This document shows positions 26,401 to 38,994 of a stretch of 64,000 nt of DNA, piece after piece (within the stretch, counting starts at the first letter, position 1; each line of letters opens with the position of its first letter). Source of the DNA: Paramecium tetraurelia (taxonomy: Eukaryota > Ciliophora > Oligohymenophorea > Peniculida > Parameciidae); the NCBI RefSeq assembly GCF_000165425.1, contig NW_001799634.1, forward strand, positions 125,328-189,327, in the 5' to 3' direction. A program made the position numbers and the translations under genes. A model generated the notes under the pieces. That model did not search any database and had not been told where the DNA came from. It saw nothing but the letters and a program-made list of their open reading frames with translations.

Positions 26401-29400
26401 ACTAATTCTATACTAAAATACTTGTATAACGGATTGTTTAGGGAAACTGTATCAAGATGTATTAGCTAATGAGTGTAAACCATGTCATATTGAATGTGAA
26501 GCATGTACAGGACCTAATAATAATGAATGCACTGCTTGTCCAAATGAAAAATTGTTGACGATAATAAATACATGTAGTGATACATGCACTGATGGTTCAT
26601 ATTCTGTATTAAGTGAAAAAAGGTGTTATCCCTGCCATGCAACTTGTAAAACATGTTTTGGACCGGCTGACGAAAACTGTTTATCATGCACCAATTTATA
26701 TTAAGCCAACCAATGTGTAAACACATGTACCCCTGGATTTACAATCAATGCTACTGGAACTGCATGTGATTCCGACTTTCCTCTGGTGATAGGAAGTTGC
26801 TCATATTAGTGTAAGACTTGTGAATTAGCTCCAAGATTTTGTAAATAATGTGCAGGAAATCGTAGTCCCAATCCTCCTAATTGTGATTGTGAAGCTGGCT
26901 ATTTTGATGATGGAAGCAGTTCAAATTGTCCGAAGTGTGCTAATAAATGTTTGACTTGCAAAGGATTAGCAGATCTTTGTGTCAAATGTAAAGGAGATAG
27001 ATTATTGCCAACTTGTACTTGTCCAGATTATTTTTATGATGACGGAGAATCAGTCAATTGTGTTAAATGTCAAGATAATTGTAAGACTTGTGATGCTAAT
27101 GGATGTACATCTTGTTTAGGAGATAGAATTAATAATCCCAGTTGTGTATGTCCTGATGGGTATTTCGATTCATATCAAATGTATTGTTCTCAATGTGCAA
27201 AAAAATGTGTAACCTGCACTGGATCAGCAGAGTTATGTGATGTTTGTTCAGGAATTAGAGTTAGTAAGCCAATATGTGGATGTCCAGAAGGCTTTTTTGA
27301 AAATTCTGATTAAGAATGTCAACAATGCGACTCTACCTGTAAGGATTGTAACTAATATGGATGTTTATCTTGCTTTGGTAATAGAATAGGTCCTATAAAT
27401 GGAGAGTGTAAGTGTGATTAGAAAGGAATCAGTAGATTTAGTGTAGGATCTGTATATTGCACTGATTGCTCGTTAGGAGTACCTTATTTTGGATTGAATG
27501 AAGAATTTAATGGATTTAATATTGATTTTGGAGGATCGATTATTTATTTGGATTAAGGAACTACAAATTTGTGTGAAGCATTCTTTGAAACAGATACTCT
27601 TTCTAAATTAGGAACAGAACCTGTATGTAATTCTGATTTCTCAATTATTTTTGGTTAAAATCCAACTATCAAAGTAGGTGATTCTATTAAGTTAAAATTA
27701 TCTTTTATTTTAACAGGTTGTAGCTATCAATTCTTATAAATTCTTCATATGCCTCTCTCTATTCCCTCCACTATTGATTTAGAGACTCATAAGCCAAGTA
27801 TCAAATTTAATGATTTGAGTACTTCAAATATTTGTTCAGACTTAACAATTAGATTTGAAGAACTATATTATAACGGAAGGTAAAAATTCAAAATTATTTC
27901 ATGGAATCAATACATCCCTTCCACAATTGACCATTAAATCTAAACTTTATTAAGTGCTAATACTTTGAATCATAGTGACACTCTAACATTTCCTCCAAAA
28001 CTCTTTCAATCAAATACTAGATATAAATTTGGTGTCACTGTTGAAAGCTTTGCTAAATTATAGAACATAAACTATTTCTAATTTGAAGCCAATTAATAAT
28101 CAAAAATCAATTTTTATCCGATCTCAAATAATGACTAATTTCATAGGTATGATTAAATCTCAATCTAATCTTAAATATCTTATTCAAATTGCATAGAGAA
28201 AGTGTATCCAAAATAAACTTTATTTTATGAAATTAAATTGAAAAATACAAAAGCTCAATTATTAAATGGAACTTTGACAGAGAATTTAGAAGATGGATTT
28301 GTTTTAGATATTCCTCTTGATTTCAATCAGTATTACTTCAATTTTTCTAATCCATATATATTAATTTTTAACACCAAACTAACTAGACCTGATTATACTG
28401 TTAGCACATCGCAACACTTTGAAATTTATATAGTGCCATCGAATCCAGTCCTTACAATTGCAGGTGGGAATAGAATGATTGGATATACAGATGATCTATT
28501 TTTAAATACAACAATTACAGATCAAGATTTAACTCAATTAGAAGCATCTAGAGTCATTTATGAATGCAATTGGAGTTGCTAAGATATAGTGAATGGATCT
28601 GCATGTTAGGATTAATAAAATTAAACGATTCTATTTGACAAAAGTTGTAATCAATATTTACCACCTCGTACATTTGCTCCTTATCAAGTGTTTAATTTCG
28701 AAGTAGCAATTGTAAAAGAAGAGATTATTCATTCTACCAAAATATCCATTCAGTTAATTGAAATAGATTTACCAGCCTTAACAGTTCTAGGAGTAAATGC
28801 ATTAGAAACTCATAATTATTATGATGAATTCATCTATTAATTAGTATATCCAGGAATAAATCCTGATGTATTAATGTATGCTGGAGCAGTCATCTATGAT
28901 TAAGTTGTTTAAGCTACCTTCCAATTTTATTATTTAGAATTTAAATTTAAAGTCCAAGACTACTTTACGAACTTCTAGGATTCCTTAGGCAATGGTCTCA
29001 AATTAAGACTTTCAATTTATGACCCTCGTTTCATTATGCCATCCTTAAGCACTCAAATGTTAACTATGAACATTCCTCCTTAGAATTGTGGATTGGAAAT
29101 GAAATACAATGAAGGATTTGTTGAATTCATTGAAGCACTAGATGTTTCAGTTGTTAATTGTACTGATGCTGATGCACCTCTTTTGTATAGTGTTTGGATA
29201 TTTCCTAATGAATCAATTTATCAGTCTGACCTAGTCCAATCTAAATTCTACAATTATATGTTGCTAGAGCCATTTCAGAAAACAAATTCATTTAAGTTAT
29301 ACTTACCATATTTTAATGAAAAGTAGTCTCTTCTTGTATTCAAAATATAAGATTCATTTGGAGGTGTAATTAATATCACTTAGACCTTTGATATTAAATA

Positions 29401-31684
29401 ATATTTATAGATTGATGAAACTACATTTACAAATTATGAGAAGTAAATTGAGACCTTAGACTAGCAGTTAATTGGATATAATTTAATCACCGAGAGATTA
29501 AAAATAGTAAATGGATCATAAGAATACAAAGAACAATTATTCTACAAATTGATTACTTTTGATTAAAATTAAACATTTTTAAGCAACTAAACGGAAAGTC
29601 TATATAGATCAATTTCTAAATTATTGAGTTAAAATGTAACGCTATTAAAATCAAATGAATCAATGTTACTCAATTAATTGAATTATAGAATCAATTTAGC
29701 ATATGCTTAATTGACAATATTTTATAGTTTGCAGAGGTAAAATAAATTGAATTCTACCTAAAACATTGAAAAAACCACTTATATTTCACAATACTATACA
29801 TTCTCAGATATTCTGTCCTCATGTCTCAATTATAGAGTCTCATAGAACTTAACATCAACCGATATCTAAAATCAACTATAAGAAATGCAATCACAATTAT
29901 AAGCTATTAGTGTAGCTAATGAGCCACTTTACAAGGTTTAATCAAACTCTGTAAATTTGAATTTTGGTTATCTTACGACCAAAATGGCAGGAGAAGTAAC
30001 AGGTTCAAAATCAATCACTAAAAGCAGATTATTGGAAGAAGAAGCCAGTGAATCAAATACTGATTTAAATACTTCAACCAATTTCTTCAAATTTTCAATG
30101 ACTAGATTTATTGATAACCCATTTTATGCTGATAAGAATTTTCCCAAGAATAGTAGTGGATATCAAGCTATTGATCCAAAATTAATTGCTGATGCCAAAT
30201 CCAATATTAGTAAGGCAAATTCTCAAATGAAATACAAGTTTCCAACTCCCAAAAAATTAGAAAATAATACTTAAATTAAATGTATAACTGAAGTTGAAAG
30301 TGGAGAATGGAATGCTGATGTTTGTAGTACAACGGAAGCTGATGGAGAGGCGACTTGTTAATGTGAATCTCTAAATCCAACTTCTGTGATGGAATCATTG
30401 AATTTTATTGCTGATAAAGCTGCACAAGTATTTTCCTTGGATACTCTATTGGCCTTCGGATCATTCCCATTTTATAAGACAGTTGTCTTTTACTTCTATC
30501 TATTAATCACAGGTGTCTACATAGCTGTGGTCTACTGGGGAGTTAAAGTTGATAATGCTATGTTTACAAGAATTCATGCTGAACAAGAATTAGCAGAGTA
30601 AAAACTGAAAGAAGAATAATTGAAATTGGAGAATATTGAGTAAGACCTTGAAAACAAAGGGGAAAATAAAGAAATTACAGAGAACAAATAAGAGTCTCAT
30701 TCTTTCAGGCAGCTTGAAGAAGTGAAAGAGCATGATACACCATAGGTTGAAGTCCTACCAACTTTAGAAAAGAATATCTTTAAAAATCCAAAATCATTTG
30801 ATAGAGTAATACTTGAGAACAAAATCTCGATTGTTAATTCTCCATAAGAACTACTAATTAATTAAACTCCAGAATCTAAACTTGATATCAACTTAGTTAT
30901 CAACCATGGAATGCCTAACGGATAAGGATCTGATCTCCTATTGTTAAGGCAAACATCTTTAAAAATTGACAATGGACTTCATACCTTAGACAATATTAAA
31001 AACGAAGAAGCTTAAGAAAAGTAAGAAAAATAGGAATAGGATAAGAAAAAGGAAACAGAAGGGAATGAAGAGTAGAAGTAAAAACCAAAAGGATTAAAGG
31101 ATTTGATGATTAAGAATTCCATCTCTAGAATTAAAGCCTACATTGAGTACCTTAAGTTTTTCCATTAGATATTACAGATCATATATAAATCAGATCAAAA
31201 GAAACCTCGAGGTTTGAGAGCTTCAATTGTTTACACTAGCATTTTGGGTAGTTTGGCTGTGTTATTTGTATTTAATCAGCCAAATAATCTTAGCTTTACT
31301 GTTGGTTTAGCATTAATAACTGCCCCAGTTAATAAGGTCTATTAGATTATTTTAGAAAAAACATTATCTCATAAAAAGAAGGTAGTCAGATCCTTTGGTG
31401 CAATTCTAATGATAGTAAGTGCCGGTCTCATTTCTTATGTTATGTTGGCAGGATTAGTAATGATGGATTCAGTGGAAACTGCAAACCAATGGAGTTTTAT
31501 TTTTGTAGGAACATTCACTCTGGATAACCTCTTTTATTGTCCAATTTCATTAATTTTCCAATATTTTGTTCATATGGAATTCATTAAGCTACCAATTTTC
31601 TAAAAATTACTCGATAAGATACTTGATTAAAAGGCCAAGGAATTTTTATATGGTTTAATTGATAATATAGGAGGAGAAGAATGA
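23464..31684 (+). CDS. Giant REJ/furin-like membrane protein, paralog C
   Basis: This is the best-resolved paralog (about 2,700 residues). The ATG at 23464 gives signal peptide MIKVIIFIVLFYEQVLLPC. Clear introns are at 23522-23543, 23860-23882 and 25034-25058, all GTA...TAG. The order is an N-terminal beta region with SLWSDETL and SLSGNWNNDELQIYAN; a second lectin-like beta region (24.3-24.9 kb); a Cys-rich array (24.9-27.45 kb); and a module with IDFGGSIIYL and CEAFF. These precede an REJ-like region with IAGGNRMIGYTDDLFLNT, CNWSC and a following Cys (28.4-28.6 kb), a helical coiled region, a GPS-like motif (30.28-30.39 kb), membrane helix FYFYLLITGVYIAVVYWGVKV, a long Glu/Lys loop, and four or five C-terminal helices ending YGLIDNIGGEE. 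The TGA is at 31682-31684. It resembles REJ/polycystin-1 ectodomains. The order of parts is seen; receptor function is inferred. Confidence 0.85.
24890..27480 (+). repeat. Furin-like cysteine-rich array of paralog C
   Basis: About 20 or more Cys-rich units with CxxC and CPxGYY/F motifs. The C-terminal units are alike and nearly tandem: CPDYFYDDG, CPDGYFDS and CPEGFFEN, each preceded by CxTCxG or CKTCDA and an N-P-x-C turn. This suggests recent internal duplication of about 45 residues. Confidence 0.88.
30279..30392 (+). other. GPS-like juxtamembrane motif in paralog C
   Basis: The translation reads EVESGEWNADVCST, then GEATCQCESLNPTSVMES, shortly before the first membrane helix. Trp-Asn-x-Asp-x-Cys, Cys-x-Cys and Leu-Asn-Pro-Thr-Ser-Val match the conserved residues of GPS motifs. 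Autoproteolysis is not demonstrated, and the catalytic His position is Glu/Ser here. Confidence 0.6.
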
Positions 31685-31823
31685 TAAATATTTTATTCAA
31701 TATGATTATTAAAACACATCTTTAAATTACATATTTGATGTATAAAGCAGTTGATTCTGCTTATCCACAATATCTAATATGTAATAATTAACTGTAATTA
31801 ATATGATACACACATCAATAAAC

Positions 31824-32594
31824 TCAAAAGAAAAAGTTCTTAATTGATTAAGGTACAAATTTCCAAAACTTTGCCGTTGCTTTTGGAGGAGCACCTTCAT
31901 GAGTTAAATACCTTCTTTCATCAACAAAGTCATATATTAAATTTAGTGCTTGTTCTTTCTCATTCATTTCATTCAAAGAATATCTAATTAATCCTAGAAT
32001 GACCTATTAAACTTAGTAATCATAATAGATTTTGCTATAGCTATCGTTTTCTTAGCAATAGATGCCAGTCTTTTTGAATCTTTCATTTTTACCTTAATAA
32101 TATGAAAGTATGTGTACATAGTTCTAACATTCTCCAATGATTTCCATCTGTCTATAACATTCTTACTTTATCTATATTTTAGACTTATGAATTAGTTAAT
32201 GCCCATAATCCTGCTGCAACAGGTTCAGTGATAAGCATTTCTCTTTCTTTGGCCACTAAAGTAAATGCATTGATTGGTTTAGTTCTCATTACAGGTATTA
32301 TAGGGTATTTTTTCACTTTGTTATAAATTAAAAATGGTATGTCTCCATAAAAAGGACAACTAAAATGGATGAATTTGAAATGTACTAAGTATTAGACTCG
32401 CATTTATAATCATAGTAGTAATCGAATTCTGTATTTTTAAGTGCTTCAAAAAGAAATGTGTCTATCAGTTCAGAATAATGATGATCTTCCATTAGAGTAA
32501 GTCTCTAAAAATATTTCATCTTCTTTAAAAATTCAGGTGTTTGTTCGATTTTCTAGATTTTCGGTGTCCATCTGAATGGACTGTTTAAATCCAT
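31824..32594 (-). CDS. Conserved-looking protein, unidentified
   Basis: The ATG at 32594 is preceded by an in-frame TGA. Exon 1 reads MDLNSPFRWTPKIQKIEQTP. A 26-nt intron (GTACATT...TTTTAG) follows CESNT and leads to CPFYGDIPFLIYNKVKKYPI and then EREMLITEPVAAGLWALTNS. Further exons include NVIDRWKSLENVRTMYTYFH and, after a 23-nt intron ending in AAG, ENDSYSKIYYDYQ and VDERRYLTHEGAPPKATAKF. The TGA is at 31824-31826. The protein is about 240 residues with no signal peptide or clear membrane helix. The join around 32200 is not settled. It faces paralog C tail to tail. I do not recognise the family. Confidence 0.65.
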
Positions 32595-32931
32595 GTTAAA
32601 GCTCAAACCTCACAATAATCACAAACTGTATACCTGCTTAATACGCAACTAATGGAACATCTGCTTAAGCAAATGATCTATTGCACAGAGTTTATTTTGT
32701 GAAATAAAAACAAATTTTCATTTAATTATTTATGAAGTGAAGTAGAATATTATCAAATCAAAAATAGAGAAGTTGCAGATGATCAAATTCAATAATGCAA
32801 ATTAAATCATTTTAACACCATCCCTTTCTACTGCTATCTAAAAAGTTTAGAGATTGGTTGGATCGTTAAATTGATTTATTTAAAGGATTATTAAATAATT
32901 TATTTAAAGTAGAGTATTTTAGAGTGATATA
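32595..32931. other. Divergent intergenic, nothing recognised
   Basis: A 337-nt AT-rich spacer between two divergent genes, presumably holding both promoters. No frame or motif stands out. Confidence 0.5.
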
Positions 32932-34317
32932 ATGATAGGAATCTCTAGATTTGCTAGCTCAATTTATAAGCGACTTCCAAAAGCTCCTATTTCCTATCAT
33001 ATTACGCATTCAAACAAAGTCTATGATATGATAATGCAGAAAAAAAATATCAGAGAATTTGACAGCTTTTTTGATAAGAGAGTTAAGGTGGTGAGTAATA
33101 TTATACATTCAAATGTGTTAAATCATAAGTTGATAGAGGAAGCAAAACTAAAGGAATTATTATTGGAAAATAAGACTTCGGAATACATTGAAGAATTGAT
33201 TAAAAAGAAAAAGTATTCTACAGCTTATCGATTTATGAATGCCCTTTAGTATGACACAGTTTCCTATTAAGTAAGAATAAGAAATATCATATTAGGAACT
33301 TGTGTATTCGATGGCTACTAATGATATGAAGTTACAAAGCAAGATTATTAGGGAGCAACATTTAGATACAAAGGACAATCAGAAGGTGTTGAATCATCTG
33401 CATGGTGAATCTATGAGATTTTTTATTTTTGTAAGAAAATGTTTAATAATAGAGAGCAGAAATACCAATTTAAAAGGTAGAAGAATTATTTTTGGGAGAT
33501 GAAAGTAAATTATAATTTTTGGTTGAAAACTATTTTACCTCAAATAAATAAATAGCCATTCAAATTGCTAAAAGAAATAATATTAAAGTTCAAAATCCTC
33601 AAATTTAGTAAGAAATCGATAATTGCACAAATGTAACAGAGAATGCACTATTAAAAAATGATGATTTCTGTATTGATTATTGTAATATTCTTAGTGCCAT
33701 CAGAAGTAATCTTGAAAACAAAAAATGCCAATGATTATGTTCTTCTAAAGAATTTCAATATATCCAGGGAAGATGTTTATTTGATTGAAGATGAGGCTTA
33801 ATTGACTGATGAAATCATAGAAGAGATTTTAAATGCTCCTCAGACCGGGATTGACACTGAAAGCTTCTAAGAAATTCCTTAGACTAAGTTTACATCGAGA
33901 ATGAATAAGGTTTGTTTACTCTAGATAGCTTTGCCATAAAAGATTTTCATATTAAACAGTGCCAATCTTACAAGTAGTTGCAAGTATCAATAATTTCTTG
34001 TGAAGTATGCAACTAGCAATGCCTTAAAAATTGGATAAAACCTAAGATAGGATTTCTTATCATTGTTAGGGTAGATTAGGGCATCTGGAGTTTAATTAAA
34101 CTAAATTATTGAATTATCAGAACTATTTTAATAGAAATTTCCATAAGAAAAGAAAACAAATTTATCATTTTAATGTTCTAAGCTTTTAGGGAAGGAATTG
34201 GATAAAGTTGAGCAAATCTCAAACTGGTAAAGGAGACCATTGAGAAATGCATAGATTCATTATGCAGCACTAGATGCATATATATGTTTACACCTTTATA
34301 ATCTATATAAATAATGA
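32932..34317 (+). CDS. DEDDy 3'-5' exonuclease, Mut7/RNase D-like
   Basis: The ATG at 32932 starts MIGISRFASSIYKRLPKAPI. Short introns after FQYDTVSYQ (GTAAGAA...TATTAG), after MRFFIF (GTAAGAA...ATAATAG) and after KNDDF (GTATTGA...TTCTTAG) join the frames. The C-terminal half is a 3'-5' exonuclease fold. It has TGIDTES (first Asp and Glu), ALKIGQNLRQDFLSLL (second Asp) and ISNWQRRPLRNAQIHYAALD with the Tyr-x3-Asp of the DEDDy class. The WQRRPL...IHYAALDAY signature is typical of the Mut-7/EXD3 and WRN-exonuclease branch. It probably trims RNA or DNA 3' ends, and small-RNA end trimming is an obvious possibility in a ciliate, though this is inference. The TGA is at 34315-34317. Confidence 0.82.
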
Positions 34318-34468
34318 TTTGTTAAATTATGTATTTTTTTTCAGTTCAACATAATATATGGAGTCTATATATCTATTTTGATCTAATCTAAAGGACATCA
34401 AATTATGATATTAATTCTAATATTATATATTATCGTTGGAAAGGTGAAAGATCTTTATCCATTAAATA

Positions 34469-35790
34469 ATGAATTATTAATTATTAGACACACTTGAACT
34501 AGGAAACAAGCGGAATTAAGCAAGACTGCTTGAATAGATTCATGAATTAACGACGCAATAAAAAAAGAAACTCTTAATCAATATACTTAAATGTTCATTA
34601 TAAGAGAGAAAATAAGAGATTCTTCAAATGATGAGAATACTTCTGGAGAATGTTGACATCTTCTAATAATTTCAGACTGACCAAAATGATCTTGAAGCTT
34701 ATGACTATTGTTTACGTCATATTCAATATGACACTTTTGATAAAGTAAGATGAACATATTAACTGATTTCAGAATGCTGTGATATACGAAATAGGAGAAT
34801 ACTCAAATAATGTATATATGGTAATATCAGGCTAAGTCTCTCTGTATATATATGACGATATATTCAACACAACTAGAAAAAGGTAGTAGTCTTTCAGTGT
34901 GGGTAGTGATAATAAAACTCAGCAGAAAGAAAGGTTGAAATACTCTGATCACATCATCTAAAGGTATGGTTAAATCATAGTTATAAATAGTTTGGTTCGT
35001 TTGAGTGAAATTAAGGAATGGAAAATCTTTGGAGAATAACTAGAGAAGAAAAGAATGAACATAGCTATTTGTGACATGGAGAGTTAAGTAGGATTCCTCA
35101 GTAAAGAGACATTTTAAACTGCGATATCAATTATGTAAAGAAAGTAGGAGTAGACAAGAATGAAGAGCTTTACATTAAGTCCTAGTTTTTAGGGATTAAA
35201 TTAAAGATTACTAAATTTGATGTTGTTTTCATTCTCAACTTAGGATTATAAATTTAGAGATGTTGTCTACAAAAAGGGTTAATTGGATTCTGATGTTATT
35301 TACATAATCAAATAAGGAGAGTTTGTTGTGTATCAATAAAAATAGAATGTGAGAAAATAATTGGCAATCATGACGGAAGGTGAGTTTTTTGGTGATTATG
35401 AGGCTTTCGAAAAGGTACCTCGTTAATTCAATATCTCATGTCATTCTCACCATGGTAGTTTAATTGTCATACCTATGTAAATCTTAAATTAAAAATTGTC
35501 ACAATATAATGAGCAATCTTATCTATAGTAATTAAAGAAGTTATGTATCAAGAAAAATAAATGGTACAAATCATTTCAAAACAATATTGAATAGACTTAA
35601 GGAATCTATTAAAGATATTTAACTGTATAAGATTTAAAAAATGGAATAACTTAAAATTCAGCCTAAAAAATTGAACCCATTTAAAATTGTCCTGAAATTC
35701 AATAATAAATTAGTCCAATAAGAGAATTAAAAAATACATTGAGTTATTTAACATCAATTGAAGAATCTTAAGTGAGTAATAATAATAATA

Positions 35791-35847
<57 letters not shown>

Positions 35848-36542
35848 GTAATAATAATAATAATAATAGTAATAGTAATAATAAAAATAAAAACATACAT
35901 AATAGCAATCATCCTAAATTATTAACTGATAATGAAAATAACTAAAAATAAAAAGCAAAAAGTAAAAACCCTGTTTATATTGCATCTCCTGATAAATTAC
36001 AACCCCTACCAAAAATATAATTAGTTTCTAATAAACAATAAAATAGAAGTGAATTATCAACACCTGATAGATTCAATAAAGTTATTCAAAATAAAATTAG
36101 TGTTTTGAAAAGAATAAACAACTTATCTCCACAAGAAAACATTAATTTAAATACTCTTCATTAAAAAACCTATTATGTTTAATTGCCAAAGTAAATAAAG
36201 TTAGAATAACATCTTGATAAAGAATGGCCAATAAAAGCAACCTTGTACTTAAATGATTTAGACGACAGATTTCGTTTTTAGAATAATTAATCAAGTCAAA
36301 ATAACAATAGCAACAGCAATCGTAATTGCAATTAATTACCAGAATAATTAAGTTCTAGGAATGATAATAGTGAATAAAATTCATAAAGGAATTCTAGAAT
36401 CGATATTTTGAATAACATTCTATAGTATAAAACTCCAAGATAATAAAATAATAAAAAAAGGAGAGCATTAACCCTTAAATATCGAGAATATATAGAATCT
36501 TAATTCCAACCTAGAACCGAACGATCTTTATTATATTGTTGA
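34469..36542 (+). CDS. Protein with two cyclic-nucleotide-binding-like domains
   Basis: The ATG at 34469 starts MNYQLLDTLELGNKRNQARL. An N-terminal helical region precedes a first cNMP-binding-like fold (VIYEIGEYSNNVYMVISGQV) after a 28-nt intron ending in CAG, and a 27-nt intron follows HIIQ. A second fold reads FRDVVYKKGQLDSDVIYIIKQ and EGEFFGDYEAFEKVPRQFNI. The phosphate-binding cassettes are imperfect (PRQ instead of the usual Arg-Ala), so cyclic nucleotide binding is doubtful. A poly-Asn tract and a long Gln/Asn/Ser-rich tail follow, ending TERSLLYC with TGA at 36540-36542. No kinase or channel domain is attached. The role is probably a signalling scaffold. It is distantly related to the gene at 49895. 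Confidence 0.78.
35776..35890 (+). repeat. (AAT)n tract encoding poly-Asn
   Basis: A run of AAT triplets interrupted by AGT encodes Asn with scattered Ser. It is in frame within the cyclic-nucleotide-binding-like gene and is a simple-sequence region likely to vary in length. Confidence 0.9.
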
Positions 36543-36598
36543 AACAATGTCTTGAAAAATGTAAATATGTGATTATTATATAAACATGAAAATCTTTC

Positions 36599-38994
36599 TC
36601 AAATAAGTTTGATTGTCTGAAGTTTTTCAATAATTTCTTCATTCTACGTTTCTTAGATGATTTGCATTAATTAATTAAACTTCTATTGATGAAGAATGGC
36701 TAACTTCTCTTGATCCTTCTAAGCCTATCTTAAAACATGATTTTCTTTGGACAAAGCTTTATACATTTCTTATAGATTATCACTAAAATGTAAATTCTTA
36801 TATCTTACCAAGTGTATTGGCATTGAGGATGTATTTGATAGGCATCATTCGATTCTAACGAATAATAGAGGAAATATTCTTTCCAGAAAGTAATTGATTT
36901 GCCAGTAAATTATTCTGGGATAACAACATCTTAATCAATTGATTATGGATTTTTATAGTAAGCATTGATATACTTGTCTTTTTGTTTCATAATCCAAGAC
37001 CATATAGATACAGTTTGTTCCATGATTCTTTGTTTTTGAATTTCCTAAAAGCAAATAATTAGAAAGTGATACCAAAAAGGAATCGCATAAGAATGTTCCA
37101 AATAATGAAGTTAAATGATGATAAGCTAAATCTAACAGTAGTTTCCCATTGAATTCAAAAGATAATGGATACAATTGCTACATCTAATATACACAGTCTA
37201 AGAATTATAAGAAGATGGGAGATCTGGAATCCTCATTATTTTATTTATTGCCAATAGCAGATCGTTAACAGAATTGATGTCCACTATTGATCCATTCCTT
37301 TTAAATAAGAATCATAAATCCTTCAATGGTTCTATAATACGAATCGATCATAATTGAGGCAAGGGCAGTCAATTAAGCAGTTCTATCCCACCCATCACTA
37401 CAATGAACCAATACATTGATTTTCTCCTTAGTCATTGTGATTGCTATTTTTGCAGATCCTTTAATGATGGCCACGATGTGATCATACCATTATGATTATT
37501 CTAACTAGGATAGAAATTGAACATTTTCGCTTAAATTTATTTGAATTGAGATACTTAAATGCCGCCTTCAACAATTTGGTTTATGAATCTCTTACTTTAT
37601 GTATATTGTGAATATCCAAAAAGTCTATGCTACATCTTCTATAAAACAGAGTATTCTCATAGCCTTTTCCAGCCACCTATTATCCAATAGCATTTATGTG
37701 AGGTCTTGCATCATAAATCCTTAATCGGATTTCCTTCTCTTCGTATTGACTCTCCTGCTCATCAACAGTCTAATACGACATATATTTCAAATAGCATTCA
37801 TCCTCAGTGGATCTGTTCTATCCGATTCCAGTCCTGCATTAGGAACTTCTCCACATGGAGATTACTTTTCCATTTATTGTGAATGCATATGATAATATTG
37901 GTATTCTCTCTTTAGATCTGAATTTAGCAGATTTTTGTATACAATCTAAATCCGCTTTTGTAGGTACAACTAATCTATTATAATAGGTTGAGCAAACGAT
38001 TCCATTCTCATTATTTAGATATTTAAATAATCCATTTTAAGTTTGTGAATTTTCTTATAATATATTAATGCCCATTCTTTCGAAATCCTTTTCTATATTA
38101 AATATCTTCCATCCTTAAAAATCATTCTCTAAATTTGAGAATTCTTTGTAAAATGTGAATGCGAATAAAGTCTATTTATTTAATGTGAATGCGTTCTTAT
38201 TGATAACATTAAATATGCTATTGCAATCATCATTCTGCTCCCTCAAAAACCTATATTTGAACCATCTACCATCTTTACAAGATATTTCAATAAAATTGGC
38301 ATCATTTTGTTTCCTATCCATAGTCTTCTCTACTTTAATTATTAGAGTGTAAGGAATATAAAAATAATCCTTTCTAAAATCTTTTGGGTATTTATCAGGT
38401 AAAAAGACAATCTATATTTATAGATCAATTTAATTACCTAATAATTAGTTGCTAAAAATATTCCTTAAAATTATTGAGTGCCAGTAGAACATATTCCTCT
38501 AAGTTCCTATAATGTGATTTCTCCAGGTTGTACAATCTCTAGTCCAATACTCTTAATGTCACGAGTTGTATAGGTCTGCACAATATTAGTTTGTATAATT
38601 TCAGGCTCATTCTAATCAGTTGGTTGTCTTTATCCTTATTAATTTGGTTGTTGCTAAGTTGTGGTATTTCTAAAAAATAATTTCTAATATTGTTGAATGA
38701 ATTACTCTTGGGGCATCCAACATCTAACCTATCTATCCAAATACAGATTATGGTTATTAATTAAGTTGTTGTTATTACGAATAAGCAGGCTATTATTATT
38801 ATTATTGAGGGGTTGGTTATTGTGTAGTAACAATTCCTGCAGATTAGGCTAGCACTAATAAATATGATTCATGACATGCTACTTCTTTCTTCCTCTTGGA
38901 GTTGTTTCTCAAATTCTTTTGCTCTATTATTCTTTTAGGTATTTTGTGCCTGTTGATCTGGTTTCTATGTAGAGCGCCCAAGTGGATTGTTCAT
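36599..38994 (-). CDS. Myotubularin-family phosphoinositide 3-phosphatase
   Basis: The ATG at 38994 starts MNNPLGRSTQKPDQQAQN. A 28-nt intron (GTAGCATG...TATTAG) leads to a Gln/Pro-rich segment. Then come a PH-GRAM-like region, the myotubularin core (RLRIYDARPHINAIGQQ, YENTLFYRRCSIDFLDIHNI) and the catalytic loop VLVHCSDGWDRTAQL, which holds an intact Cys-x5-Arg. Further conserved blocks are YYRTIEGFMILIQKEWINSG, RSPIFLQFLDCVYQ, FEFNGKLLLDL, LFGTFLCD and SIWSWI. The tail after QYTW is a coiled coil ending LQTIKLI. At least five introns of 22-28 nt are needed. The family removes the 3-phosphate from PtdIns3P and PtdIns(3,5)P2 on endosomes. The active-site Cys and Arg are present, so an active enzyme is expected. 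The TGA is at 36599-36601. Confidence 0.92.
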
